DNA from: Acidobacteriota bacterium
GTDB lineage: Bacteria > Acidobacteriota > Terriglobia > Acidiferrales > UBA7541
Assembly (NCBI GenBank): GCA_028876695.1
Contig: JAGWRH010000275.1
Span: 1 to 7,194, forward strand
Reading direction: 5' to 3'
Length of the DNA: 7,194 nucleotides
This document shows, in pieces, positions 1-6,595 of this stretch (its first letter is position 1; each line of letters starts with the position of its first letter). Below the pieces are notes generated by a model. The model saw nothing but the letters and a program-made list of their open reading frames with translations. It had not been told where the DNA came from and did no database searches. A program made the position numbers and the translations under genes.

Positions 1-59
1 AATGGGCAGCGCCGCTGGAGCAGTCTGTTCACCGGGATAAGGCCCAGGTCCGGGCTGGA

Positions 60-395
60 TCAGGCGAGGCGTTCCGTGTGGATGGAGTGATGGGCGACGT
101 ATTCTTGCAGGTTCGCGAGGATCAAAAGCAATTCGAGCATGCGGTCGCGCACATCTGGATTCGGCGCCGCCGGCTCTTCGAGATTATTCACGATGGTTAA
201 AGCGTCCGCGAGGAGCCACTCAAGTTCGCCGGAATTGATCGCGCAACCATCGCGGCAGAGCGCCAGCGTGTGATCGGCTCGCAAAAATGCTTCGTCCAGA
301 AAATGGCTCAGGCAGAGCCGCTCGGCGGCCAGAGCGGCGGGGATGGGGTTTGCGCACTGCACCCTGCGGCAGGTACTGGTAGAAGGCGAGGCCAT
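60..395 (-). CDS. Small hypothetical protein with a C-x4-C...CxxH pattern
   Basis: This is a complete 111-residue protein with no function I can name. I chose the ATG at 393-395 because a GGGAG Shine-Dalgarno lies 6 nt upstream; a GTG one codon earlier is less well placed. The N-terminal third has Cys9, Cys14, Cys28 and His31 (the last two in LCLSHF), which looks like a small zinc-binding site. Cys47 and Cys51 follow. The rest (about 55-105) is Leu/Ala/Glu-rich and probably helical, with LEWLLADALTIVNNL and MLELLLILANLQEYV as likely amphipathic helices. There is no signal peptide or membrane segment. Codon use is GC-rich at third positions like its neighbours, which supports real coding. It lies 148 nt downstream of secA on the same strand, so read-through or its own promoter is possible. 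Similar short proteins with cysteines followed by LCxxHF are, from memory, frequent in Acidobacteriota; that link is unverified. Confidence 0.72.
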   Translation of the reverse strand: MASPSTSTCRRVQCANPIPAALAAERLCLSHFLDEAFLRADHTLALCRDGCAINSGELEWLLADALTIVNNLEEPAAPNPDVRDRMLELLLILANLQEYVAHHSIHTERLA

Positions 396-401
396 CACAT
401 A

Positions 402-406
402 CTCCC
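402..406 (-). promoter_or_regulatory. Ribosome binding site deciding the start of the small hypothetical gene
   Basis: GGGAG on the minus strand lies 6 nt before the ATG at 393-395. An ATG at 398-400 is followed directly by a stop codon (ATGTGA), and the GTG at 396-398 would be only 3 nt from the GGGAG. The spacing therefore favours the ATG at 395. Confidence 0.6.
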
Positions 407-436
407 GAGATGCGGACAGGGAATCCGAAGACTTGC

Positions 437-464
437 CGAGAGCCTATCACAGAACGTGCTCTCG
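437..464. repeat. Short inverted repeat between secA and the small gene
   Basis: CGAGAGC (437-443) and GCTCTCG (458-464) form a perfect 7-bp stem with a 14-nt loop. Read on the plus strand it is followed by CGCATTTTT, which resembles a weak intrinsic terminator, but no plus-strand gene lies upstream. On the minus strand, where transcription actually runs, no T-run follows. It would sit in the leader of the small gene's mRNA, or in the secA 3' region. Its role is unclear and it may be chance. Confidence 0.3.
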
Positions 465-468
465 CGCA

Positions 469-497
469 TTTTTAACTACTTGTAAACGTATCGTGAA
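469..497 (-). promoter_or_regulatory. Possible weak sigma-70 promoter for the small hypothetical gene
   Basis: On the minus strand TTCACG (492-497) and TAAAAA (469-474) are separated by exactly 17 bp. Each matches the sigma-70 -35 or -10 consensus at four of six positions. It would start transcription near 462, about 67 nt before the ATG at 395. This is the most A/T-rich stretch in the 148-bp gap after secA. Weak boxes like these arise by chance, so the call is tentative. Confidence 0.25.
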
Positions 498-543
498 CGG
501 ATAGCCACGCAGGATTGGGAATCTCTGCTGTGCCGGCTCGAAG

Positions 544-3516
544 CTATGCCGCCGCGCCGTGGCACTTCTTGAATTTCTTGCCCGAGCCGCAGGGGCAGGG
601 GTCGTTGCGGCCGACTTTCGCGCCCGCCCGAACCGGCTTGGGAGCTTCTTGCTGTTGCGCGGGACCCGCCTGGAATTGCAGGTTCTGCTGCTGCCGCCGC
701 TGCCGCTGCTCGATCTGTTTGGCCTCTTCCTGCGGACGCGCGGGTTGCATCAGGAACAGGAAGCGAACCGCCTCGGTATCGATGCGGTCCATCATGTCCT
801 CAAACAAGGTGAACGCTTCCTTCTTGAATTCGACCAGAGGGTCTTTCTGTCCGTAGCCGCGCAGCCCGATTCCTTCCTTCAGATGGTCGAGCGTGAGCAG
901 GTGGTCCTTCCACTGGGCGTCCACGATATCCAGCAGGATGTGGCGCTCGAGCCAGCGGAGCGTTTCCACGCCGAAAAGTTTTTCCTTGTCGTCGTAGCGC
1001 TGGTGAATTTTCTCGAGCATGGTATCGAGCATCTGATCGTGATTGAGCTCGGCGAACTCGACGCCCGCCGTTTTGGTATCGAGGCCGAACTGATTGAGAA
1101 CCTCATTGCTGAATTGCGTGACGTTCCACTGATCCGGATGCTGATCGCGCGGACAGTACGTCTCGACCAGCGAATTGGAAATCGCCTCGGCGCGCTCGAT
1201 CACGAATTCCTTCTGGTCGCGGCCTTCCAGGAAAGACCGTCGAAGCGAATACACCGTCTCGCGCTGCTTGTTCATCACGTCGTCGTATTCCAGCAGGTGC
1301 TTGCGGGCTTCGAAGTTCTGCGCCTCCACCGCTTCCTGCGCCGATTCAATACGCTTGCTGATCAGGCGCGACTCGATGGGAATGCCCTCCTTCATGCCCA
1401 AGTGATACATCAGCGACTTCACGCGGTCGCCGCCGAATATGCGCAGCAGATCGTCCTCGAGCGAGAGAAAGAATCGCGACGAGCCGGGATCGCCCTGGCG
1501 TCCGGCGCGGCCGCGAAGTTGGTTATCGATGCGGCGGGCTTCGTGGCGCTCGGTGCCAAGGATATGCAGCCCGCCCATGGCGACGACCTCGTCATGCTCG
1601 GCTCGGCACTGTTCGGAGAATTTGTCGAACATCGGTTTCCATTGCTCGAGCGGAACCTGGAAAATCCTGCCTTCCTGCTGGAACAGCACCATGGCCGGGG
1701 CGGATGCGCCGTTGGAACCTTTGGCGGGATTCTGACCGTCGGGTTGCGCCGCCGATTGCCCGTTTGAAGCGGCCGCCACTGGCTGCGGCGGATCGGCTGC
1801 CGGCGCGTCTGCCTGCTGCGGTGTTTCGGCGGATTCCGGCCCGCCAATCACCGATCCCGCCGGCGCGTAGGGCCTGGCCAGCTTGTTTTTCAGGCAGTAC
1901 TCGCGCGTCATCGCTTCGGGATTGCCTCCGAGCAAAATGTCCGTGCCGCGGCCAGCCATGTTGGTTGAGACGGTGACCGCGCCCTTCCGCCCCGCCTGCG
2001 CGATGATTTTCGCTTCGCGCTCGTGTTGCTTGGCGTTGAGCACCTGAAATGGGATGCCCGCCTTCTTCAGGTGCTCCGCGATTTTTTCCGATTTTTCGAT
2101 GGAGATGCTGCCGACCAACACCGGCTGGCCGCTTTCGAAGTATTGGCGGACGCCCGCGGCGCGCGTGCCGTCTTCCTGCAGGATGCCGTTCACGGCGGCT
2201 TCGAATTTTTCCGCTTCGGTCCGATAAACGACGTCCGGATTTTCGATGCGGATGAGCTGTTTATTCGTGGGTATCACCACGACATCGAGGCCATAGATCT
2301 TGTTGAACTCGGGCGCCTCGGTTTCGGCCGTGCCGGTCATGCCCGAAAGTTTCTTGTACATCCGGAAGTAATTCTGGAAGGTAATCGTGGCCAGCGTCTG
2401 ATTTTCGCGCTCGATCTTCACGCCTTCCTTGGCTTCGACCGCCTGGTGCAATCCATCGGACCAGCGGCGACCCGGCATTTGCCGGCCCGTGAACTCGTCG
2501 ACGATCACCACTTCGCCATCTTTCACCACGTAATCGACGTCCCGCTGAAACAGCGTATGCGCGCGCAGGGCTTGGTAAACATGGTGAATCGTTTCGATAT
2601 TCGAAGGATCGTAGAGATTGCCGAGGCTCAGCAGGCGCTCGCATTTGGCGACGCCCTCTTCCGTGAGCGTCGCGGTGCGCATCTTTTCGTCGATGGTGTA
2701 ATCGATTTCGCGGATGAGCTTGGGGATAATTTTGTCGATGCGGTAATACTTGTCGGTCGATTCTTCCGCGGGACCGGAAATGATCAGCGGCGTGCGCGCT
2801 TCGTCGATCAGGATCGAGTCCACCTCGTCCACGATGGCGAACTGGTGCCCGCGCTGCACGCAGTCCTTCAGATCGTATTTCATATTGTCGCGAAGATAAT
2901 CGAAGCCGAATTCGTTGTTGGTCCCGTACGTGATATCCGCCGCGTAGGCGGCGCGGCGCTGCGCGTCGTCGAGATCGTGAACGATCACGCCGACCGTCAA
3001 GCCGAGCATCCGGTAAATGGGCGACATCCATTCCGCATCGCGCCGGGCCAGATAATCGTTCACGGTCACGATATGCACGCCGAGACCCGCGAGCGCATTC
3101 AGATACGCGGGAAGCGTGGCGACCAGCGTTTTGCCTTCGCCGGTCTTCATCTCGGAGATCTTGCCTTCGTGCAGGACCAGTCCGCCGATGAGCTGCACGT
3201 CGAAATGACGCATCCCGAGCGTCCGGCGGCCCGCTTCGCGGACCAGCGCAAATGCGGGAATTACCGCCGGCTCGATGGCCACGCGGAATCTTTCCCTGTA
3301 GGAAGGATCGTCTCGCTCCAGGCCTTCCAGGCGCGCCTGCACTTCGGCCTTCAGTTCGGCCGTGCGCGCGGGAATATCCTCGTCGGAAAGCTGCTTCATT
3401 TCCGGTTCGAGGGCGTTGATGGCGTCCACGACCGGGTGAACGCGCTTGATGTCGCGCTCGTGCTTCGTACCGATAAAAAACGATACGACGCCGTCTACAA
3501 ACTTTTCAGCATCCAT
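544..3516 (-). CDS. secA: Preprotein translocase ATPase subunit SecA
   Basis: This is a complete 990-residue SecA, the cytosolic and membrane-peripheral ATPase that pushes unfolded preproteins through SecYEG. The N-terminus has the family pattern RDIKRVHPVVDAINALEPEM (21-40). NBD1 shows Walker A MKTGEGKT (123-130) and the DEAD-type VDEVDSILIDEARTP (229-243). The preprotein cross-linking region follows, with SGMTGTAETE near 391-400. NBD2 shows STNMAGRGTDILLGG (517-531) and RRIDNQLRGRAGRQGD (661-676). The helical scaffold and wing domains end near 920. A Gln-rich linker (934-957) leads to the C-terminal SEC-C zinc motif with Cys974, Cys976, Cys985 and His986, which in other bacteria binds SecB or ribosomes. 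It is longer than E. coli SecA (901) mainly because of an Ala/Pro/Gln/Asn-rich insert at about 549-608 inside NBD2. The ATG at 3514-3516 gives the expected N-terminus; its upstream GGAA is a poor ribosome binding site. The stop is TAG. No convincing terminator follows. Confidence 0.99.
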   Translation of the reverse strand: MDAEKFVDGVVSFFIGTKHERDIKRVHPVVDAINALEPEMKQLSDEDIPARTAELKAEVQARLEGLERDDPSYRERFRVAIEPAVIPAFALVREAGRRTLGMRHFDVQLIGGLVLHEGKISEMKTGEGKTLVATLPAYLNALAGLGVHIVTVNDYLARRDAEWMSPIYRMLGLTVGVIVHDLDDAQRRAAYAADITYGTNNEFGFDYLRDNMKYDLKDCVQRGHQFAIVDEVDSILIDEARTPLIISGPAEESTDKYYRIDKIIPKLIREIDYTIDEKMRTATLTEEGVAKCERLLSLGNLYDPSNIETIHHVYQALRAHTLFQRDVDYVVKDGEVVIVDEFTGRQMPGRRWSDGLHQAVEAKEGVKIERENQTLATITFQNYFRMYKKLSGMTGTAETEAPEFNKIYGLDVVVIPTNKQLIRIENPDVVYRTEAEKFEAAVNGILQEDGTRAAGVRQYFESGQPVLVGSISIEKSEKIAEHLKKAGIPFQVLNAKQHEREAKIIAQAGRKGAVTVSTNMAGRGTDILLGGNPEAMTREYCLKNKLARPYAPAGSVIGGPESAETPQQADAPAADPPQPVAAASNGQSAAQPDGQNPAKGSNGASAPAMVLFQQEGRIFQVPLEQWKPMFDKFSEQCRAEHDEVVAMGGLHILGTERHEARRIDNQLRGRAGRQGDPGSSRFFLSLEDDLLRIFGGDRVKSLMYHLGMKEGIPIESRLISKRIESAQEAVEAQNFEARKHLLEYDDVMNKQRETVYSLRRSFLEGRDQKEFVIERAEAISNSLVETYCPRDQHPDQWNVTQFSNEVLNQFGLDTKTAGVEFAELNHDQMLDTMLEKIHQRYDDKEKLFGVETLRWLERHILLDIVDAQWKDHLLTLDHLKEGIGLRGYGQKDPLVEFKKEAFTLFEDMMDRIDTEAVRFLFLMQPARPQEEAKQIEQRQRRQQQNLQFQAGPAQQQEAPKPVRAGAKVGRNDPCPCGSGKKFKKCHGAAA

Positions 3517-3596
3517 TTCCGGTGATCAAAAAACCCCTTCTCTCGCATTGCCGAAGGCGGCTCGGGAAAATTCGCCACAGTGAGCGTTTCGTATCC

Positions 3597-3625
3597 ATTG
3601 TAGCACCCGAGCAGGGCTGTGCCAG
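3597..3625 (-). promoter_or_regulatory. Probable sigma-70 promoter of secA
   Basis: On the minus strand TACAAT (3597-3602) is a five-of-six match to the -10 consensus and is preceded by TGC, giving an extended -10 (TGnTACAAT). A CTGGCA box (3620-3625), four of six matching TTGACA, lies exactly 17 bp upstream. Transcription would start near 3590, leaving a leader of about 74 nt before the secA ATG. This is the best promoter-like sequence in the divergent intergenic region. Confidence 0.55.
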
Positions 3626-3669
3626 CGTCGGCGCTGCTGCCGAACTTTGCCGGGCTTGGGGCGCATGCG

Positions 3670-3710
3670 GCGCCAACGGAGACTTGGAAGAATTCGACCG
3701 CCGTTGGCGC
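3670..3710. repeat. Perfect 10-bp inverted repeat in the divergent intergenic region
   Basis: GCGCCAACGG (3670-3679) is repeated as its exact reverse complement CCGTTGGCGC (3701-3710), with 21 bp between the arms. The arm centres are 31 bp apart, close to three helical turns, so the arms face the same side of the DNA. The repeat lies between the secA promoter and the extended -10 box of the rightward genes. No T-run follows on either strand, so a terminator is unlikely. It could be an operator for a regulator of the hydrolase/flavoprotein genes, but no regulator gene is present in the window. Confidence 0.45.
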
Positions 3711-3740
3711 GAGGGATCGAGAGCATCGCGAAACCGGATT

Positions 3741-3749
3741 TGCTATAGT
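3741..3749 (+). promoter_or_regulatory. Possible extended -10 promoter for the hydrolase-flavoprotein operon
   Basis: TGCTATAGT contains an extended -10 (TGn) followed by TATAGT, which matches TATAAT at five of six positions. No good -35 box is seen 16-18 bp upstream, as is usual for extended -10 promoters or ones that need an activator. The start would be near 3756, about 43 nt before the ATG at 3799. The inverted repeat at 3670-3710 ends 31 bp upstream of this element. Confidence 0.45.
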
Positions 3750-3785
3750 GCCGGGCGAATCGCCGCGGTGATGCGGTGCGTTAGC

Positions 3786-3790
3786 GGAGG
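3786..3790 (+). promoter_or_regulatory. Ribosome binding site of the serine hydrolase
   Basis: A strong GGAGG lies 8 nt before the ATG at 3799. It fixes the start of the hydrolase gene and excludes the internal Met codons a few residues later. Confidence 0.7.
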
Positions 3791-3798
3791 TTTGAGAG

Positions 3799-4962
3799 AT
3801 GGCTGAGAAGATGCAGCAGGCCGGGTTGTTACCCGCGCGCATGCAGCACTTGAAAGCGGTGATCGAAGAAGACGTGCGGCGCGGCCGTTATTTTGGCGCC
3901 GTGGTGATCGTGGCTCGACATGGCGTTGTCGCTTTCCACGAAGCCATTGGCCACACGGATTCGGCCCGCAAACAGCCGCTGAAGAAAAACTCGGTGTTCA
4001 ACATCTTCTCCACAACCAAAGCTCTGACCACCGTGCTGGTATTTCGCGCCATCGAGCGCGGCGATTTGGCGTTGACCGCTCGCGTATCCGAAATTATTCC
4101 GGAATTTTCCGGCGGGCTGCGCGAGAAAATCACCGTCTATCATCTGCTCACCCACACATCGGGCTTGCCGGCCGTTTTCACTCCCAAGCCGGGAATGTAC
4201 ATCGACCGTCTCGACGAGATCATCGAGGCGATTTGCAAGTGCCTTCATTGCGTCGAAGAGCCGGGCAGATTGGCCACGTATGCGCCGATGGCCGGGCATG
4301 CGTTGCTGGGCGAAATGCTGCATCGGACCGATGCGAAAAGGCGGCGCTACCGGAAAATCGTCGAGGAGGATTTGCTCCGCCCGCTGAAGATGAAGGACAC
4401 TTCGATTGGGGTGCGCGCGGACCTGCGCTCGAGGAAGATCGTGCCCATTTTTCTCGACCGCTCGCCCATCGATCACACGGGCCACGGCAATTTGGGTCCG
4501 AATGGCGCGTTTGAAGAGGAAGACGCGGAGATGCCCTGGGTCGGCGCCGTCACTTCAGCGAACGATCTGTTTCGTTTCGCGGAAATGCTGCGGCGCGGCG
4601 GCGAACTGGACGGCGCGCGAATTATCTCGCCGCGGATTCTGGATATGGCAACGCGCAACCAAACCGGCGATCGTCCGAACGAACTTTTTAAGCCGCTGTC
4701 CGTACTGCGGGGGTGGGAAATCGCTCCCGCGTACCTTGGCATCGGTTTCTTTTTGCGAGGGGAAGCGATCTGCCATCATCATTTTGGGACCATGACTTCG
4801 CCCCGAACCTATGGCAACTTCGGCGCGGGCAGCTCGATGTACTGGGTCGATCCGGAACTGGACATGACGTTCGCGCTCGTTTCCGCTGGAGTGATGGAAG
4901 AGTCCCAAAATATCGAACGGTGCCAGCGGTTATCGGACATCGCCGTTTCCGCGGCGGTTTGA
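3799..4962 (+). CDS. Serine hydrolase of the class C beta-lactamase / esterase fold
   Basis: This is a complete 387-residue protein of the beta-lactamase-related family (penicillin-binding-protein fold; includes AmpC, EstB-type esterases and D-aminopeptidases). The nucleophile motif SxxK is S71-T-T-K74, within SVFNIFSTTKALT. The family's HLLTHTSGLP is intact at 115-124. The second-motif tyrosine is Tyr161 in TYAPMAGHALLGEML, but the Asn of the lactamase YxN is replaced by Pro. The third motif (KTG/HTG) aligns with N340-F-G342 in YGNFGAGSSMYWVDPE. These changes argue for an esterase, amidase or lactonase rather than a beta-lactamase. No signal peptide is visible, so it is probably cytosolic, like EstB and unlike AmpC. 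A tight cluster Cys146-x-Cys148-x2-Cys151 is unusual. The ATG has a strong GGAGG. The VAO-type flavoprotein gene starts 52 nt downstream on the same strand, which suggests a shared transcript. The substrate is unknown. Confidence 0.93.
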   Translation: MAEKMQQAGLLPARMQHLKAVIEEDVRRGRYFGAVVIVARHGVVAFHEAIGHTDSARKQPLKKNSVFNIFSTTKALTTVLVFRAIERGDLALTARVSEIIPEFSGGLREKITVYHLLTHTSGLPAVFTPKPGMYIDRLDEIIEAICKCLHCVEEPGRLATYAPMAGHALLGEMLHRTDAKRRRYRKIVEEDLLRPLKMKDTSIGVRADLRSRKIVPIFLDRSPIDHTGHGNLGPNGAFEEEDAEMPWVGAVTSANDLFRFAEMLRRGGELDGARIISPRILDMATRNQTGDRPNELFKPLSVLRGWEIAPAYLGIGFFLRGEAICHHHFGTMTSPRTYGNFGAGSSMYWVDPELDMTFALVSAGVMEESQNIERCQRLSDIAVSAAV

Positions 4963-5003
4963 GCGGCGGCCGATCCAAACGCCGCGCAACGCATCGCATT
5001 GTT

Positions 5004-5008
5004 AGGAG
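5004..5008 (+). promoter_or_regulatory. Ribosome binding site of the VAO-type flavoprotein
   Basis: AGGAG lies 6 nt before the ATG at 5015-5017. A nearer ATG at 5010 is only 1 nt from the site and gives just ATG-AAA-TGA, whose stop overlaps the real start codon. The ATG at 5015 is therefore the start. Confidence 0.7.
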
Positions 5009-5014
5009 CATGAA

Positions 5015-6595
5015 ATGAGAGTTCCGCCCGGCGTGAGGCCACAAGACTTTTCCACCGCGCTCCAGCAGTTTTCGAAGGCCGTCGGCCCGGAGTGGGTCTT
5101 TTCGTCCGAAGCGGACGTGGACCAATACCGCGACGCGTACACGCCCTACTGGAACGAGCCGGAAGAGCCCATTCCATCGGCCGCCCTCGCTCCAGAGAGC
5201 GTGGAGCAAATCCAAGCCGTGCTGCGTATTGCGAACCAATTCAAAATCCCGCTGTGGACCATCTCGACGGGGAAGAACCTCGCTTACGGCGGCTCGGCGC
5301 CTCGCCTTTCCGGCAGCGTAGTGCTCGACCTGAAGCGCATGAACCGCGTCCTGGAAGTGAACGAAGCCAATGCCTACGCCCTCGTCGAACCCGGCGTGAA
5401 CTATTTCGATCTGTACCGCTACATTCAGGAGCGTGGGCTGAAAGTCTGGATCGATCCGCCCGATCCGGGTTGGGGCAGCCCGATGGGCAATTCGCTCGAC
5501 CGCGGCGGCGGACGCACGCCGATGCGCGACCATTTTGCGTCGGTGTGCGGAATGGAAGTGGTGCTGGCAAATGGCGACGTGGTGCGCACGGGAATGGGCG
5601 CTCTTCCCGGCGCGCGCACCTGGCAGCAATACAAATACGGTTTCGGTCCTTACGTGGACGGGATTTTCACGCAGTCGAATTTCGGTATCGTGACCAAGAT
5701 GGGCGTCTGGCTGATGCCCGCCCCGGAAGCCTATCGCGACGGCACCGTGATGGTGCGGAAGCATGACGACTTGATTCCGTTCATCGAAATTCTTTCGAAC
5801 CTGATGAACTCCGGAATCGTGCGCGGTACGATGCTGCTCGAAAGTCCGCTGCTCAATTATCGCGCTTCGCAAGGCGGCGGCGTGCTCGATACGCCGGGCG
5901 GCCCGACCGTCGCCGAAATGGAGAGGCTCGGCGCGGAAAAAGGATTGGCGTACTGGAGCGCGGAGCTCCATTATTGGGGCCCGCGGAAAATCATCGACAC
6001 GCAGTGGGAATACACGCAGGAGAAGTTCGCGTCGATTCCCGGCGCGAAATTCAAGGACGGCCGCTCCTACAAATTTCCGCTCACCCCGCAGCAACTCGAA
6101 AGCGCGCCGCAGATCGCGCTGGGCATCCCGAATCTTTCGATTTTCAGCATGCTGCAATCGACCGCCGGCCATCTCGATTTTTCACCCATCGTTCCCATGG
6201 ACGGCCAGACCGTCTTCGATGTGCTCAAAGTGTTTGGCGAGGCGTATGCCGAATTGGGCGTGGCGCCGCGTAATCAATTCTTCGCCTTGCCCTGGAGTTT
6301 CTTCCCGCGATCGTTTGTCCTGCTATTCGGCTTTCCCATCGAGCACAACGTCGAGCAGAATCGCCGCACCCGCCAGGTCTTCGAGAAACTGGCCCAGGTG
6401 GCCGCCGATCACGGCTGGGGAGAATATCGCACGCACACCGCTTTCATGGATCTGGTCTCAAGCAAGTATTCGTTCAACAATCACGCCATGCGACGGCTGC
6501 ACGAAACCATCAAGGACGCGCTCGATCCCAACGGCATCCTCTCGCCGGGGAAGAGCGGCATCTGGCCGAAAAGAATGCGCCCGACGAAAGCCTGA
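5015..6595 (+). CDS. FAD-linked oxidase/dehydrogenase of the vanillyl-alcohol oxidase / 4-cresol dehydrogenase family
   Basis: This complete 526-residue flavoprotein should oxidise a small, probably phenolic, substrate. Family enzymes do this by hydride transfer to FAD through a quinone methide. The N-terminal FAD-binding (PCMH) domain contains ISTGKNLAYGGSAPRLSGS (83-101) and EPGVNYFDLYRYI (125-137). Then come DPPDPGWGSPMGNSLDRGGG (147-166), GMEVVLANGDVVRTGMGALPG (179-199) and SNFGIVTKMGVWLMP (221-235). The C-terminal cap domain contains TAGHLDFSPI (383-392), GWGEYRTHTAFMD (467-479) and DPNGILSPGKSGIWP (504-518). Against fungal VAO, recalled from memory, Tyr91, Asp150, His386, Tyr471 and Arg472 match Tyr108, Asp170, His422 (covalent FAD link), Tyr503 and Arg504. 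Arg167 replaces phenol-binding Tyr187 and Asp388 replaces Phe424, so the substrate probably differs. The insertion loop that supports VAO octamers is absent, as in 4-cresol dehydrogenase. There is no signal peptide and no cytochrome partner gene in view. It is probably co-transcribed with the upstream hydrolase. Confidence 0.95.
   Translation: MRVPPGVRPQDFSTALQQFSKAVGPEWVFSSEADVDQYRDAYTPYWNEPEEPIPSAALAPESVEQIQAVLRIANQFKIPLWTISTGKNLAYGGSAPRLSGSVVLDLKRMNRVLEVNEANAYALVEPGVNYFDLYRYIQERGLKVWIDPPDPGWGSPMGNSLDRGGGRTPMRDHFASVCGMEVVLANGDVVRTGMGALPGARTWQQYKYGFGPYVDGIFTQSNFGIVTKMGVWLMPAPEAYRDGTVMVRKHDDLIPFIEILSNLMNSGIVRGTMLLESPLLNYRASQGGGVLDTPGGPTVAEMERLGAEKGLAYWSAELHYWGPRKIIDTQWEYTQEKFASIPGAKFKDGRSYKFPLTPQQLESAPQIALGIPNLSIFSMLQSTAGHLDFSPIVPMDGQTVFDVLKVFGEAYAELGVAPRNQFFALPWSFFPRSFVLLFGFPIEHNVEQNRRTRQVFEKLAQVAADHGWGEYRTHTAFMDLVSSKYSFNNHAMRRLHETIKDALDPNGILSPGKSGIWPKRMRPTKA

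Noticed and set aside
1..59. Possible end of another gene or a terminator at the left edge
   Set aside because: Open frames exist on both strands but are too short to judge, and the GCCC/GGGC pairing near 43-56 has only a 4-bp stem and no T-run.
559..1767. 402-codon open frame antisense to the 3' half of secA
   Set aside because: It is a mirror of SecA codons, with no family resemblance and no convincing ribosome binding site.
2023..3525. 500-codon open frame antisense to the 5' half of secA
   Set aside because: It lies entirely opposite highly conserved SecA sequence, shows no recognisable domain, and is explained by GC-rich third positions that remove stop codons from the complementary frame.
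3608..3624. Sigma-54-like TGGCAC...TGC on the minus strand upstream of secA
   Set aside because: The GG and GC elements are 9 bp apart instead of the required 10, and a housekeeping extended -10 promoter overlaps the site.
3799..4962. Beta-lactamase (antibiotic resistance) reading of the serine hydrolase
   Set aside because: The YxN and KTG motifs are not conserved and no export signal is visible, so resistance should not be inferred from the fold alone.
4688..6172. 494-codon open frame antisense to the hydrolase and flavoprotein genes
   Set aside because: It crosses two well-supported genes and their intergenic gap. Its composition (Arg/His/Ala-rich, no domain) is typical of a shadow frame.
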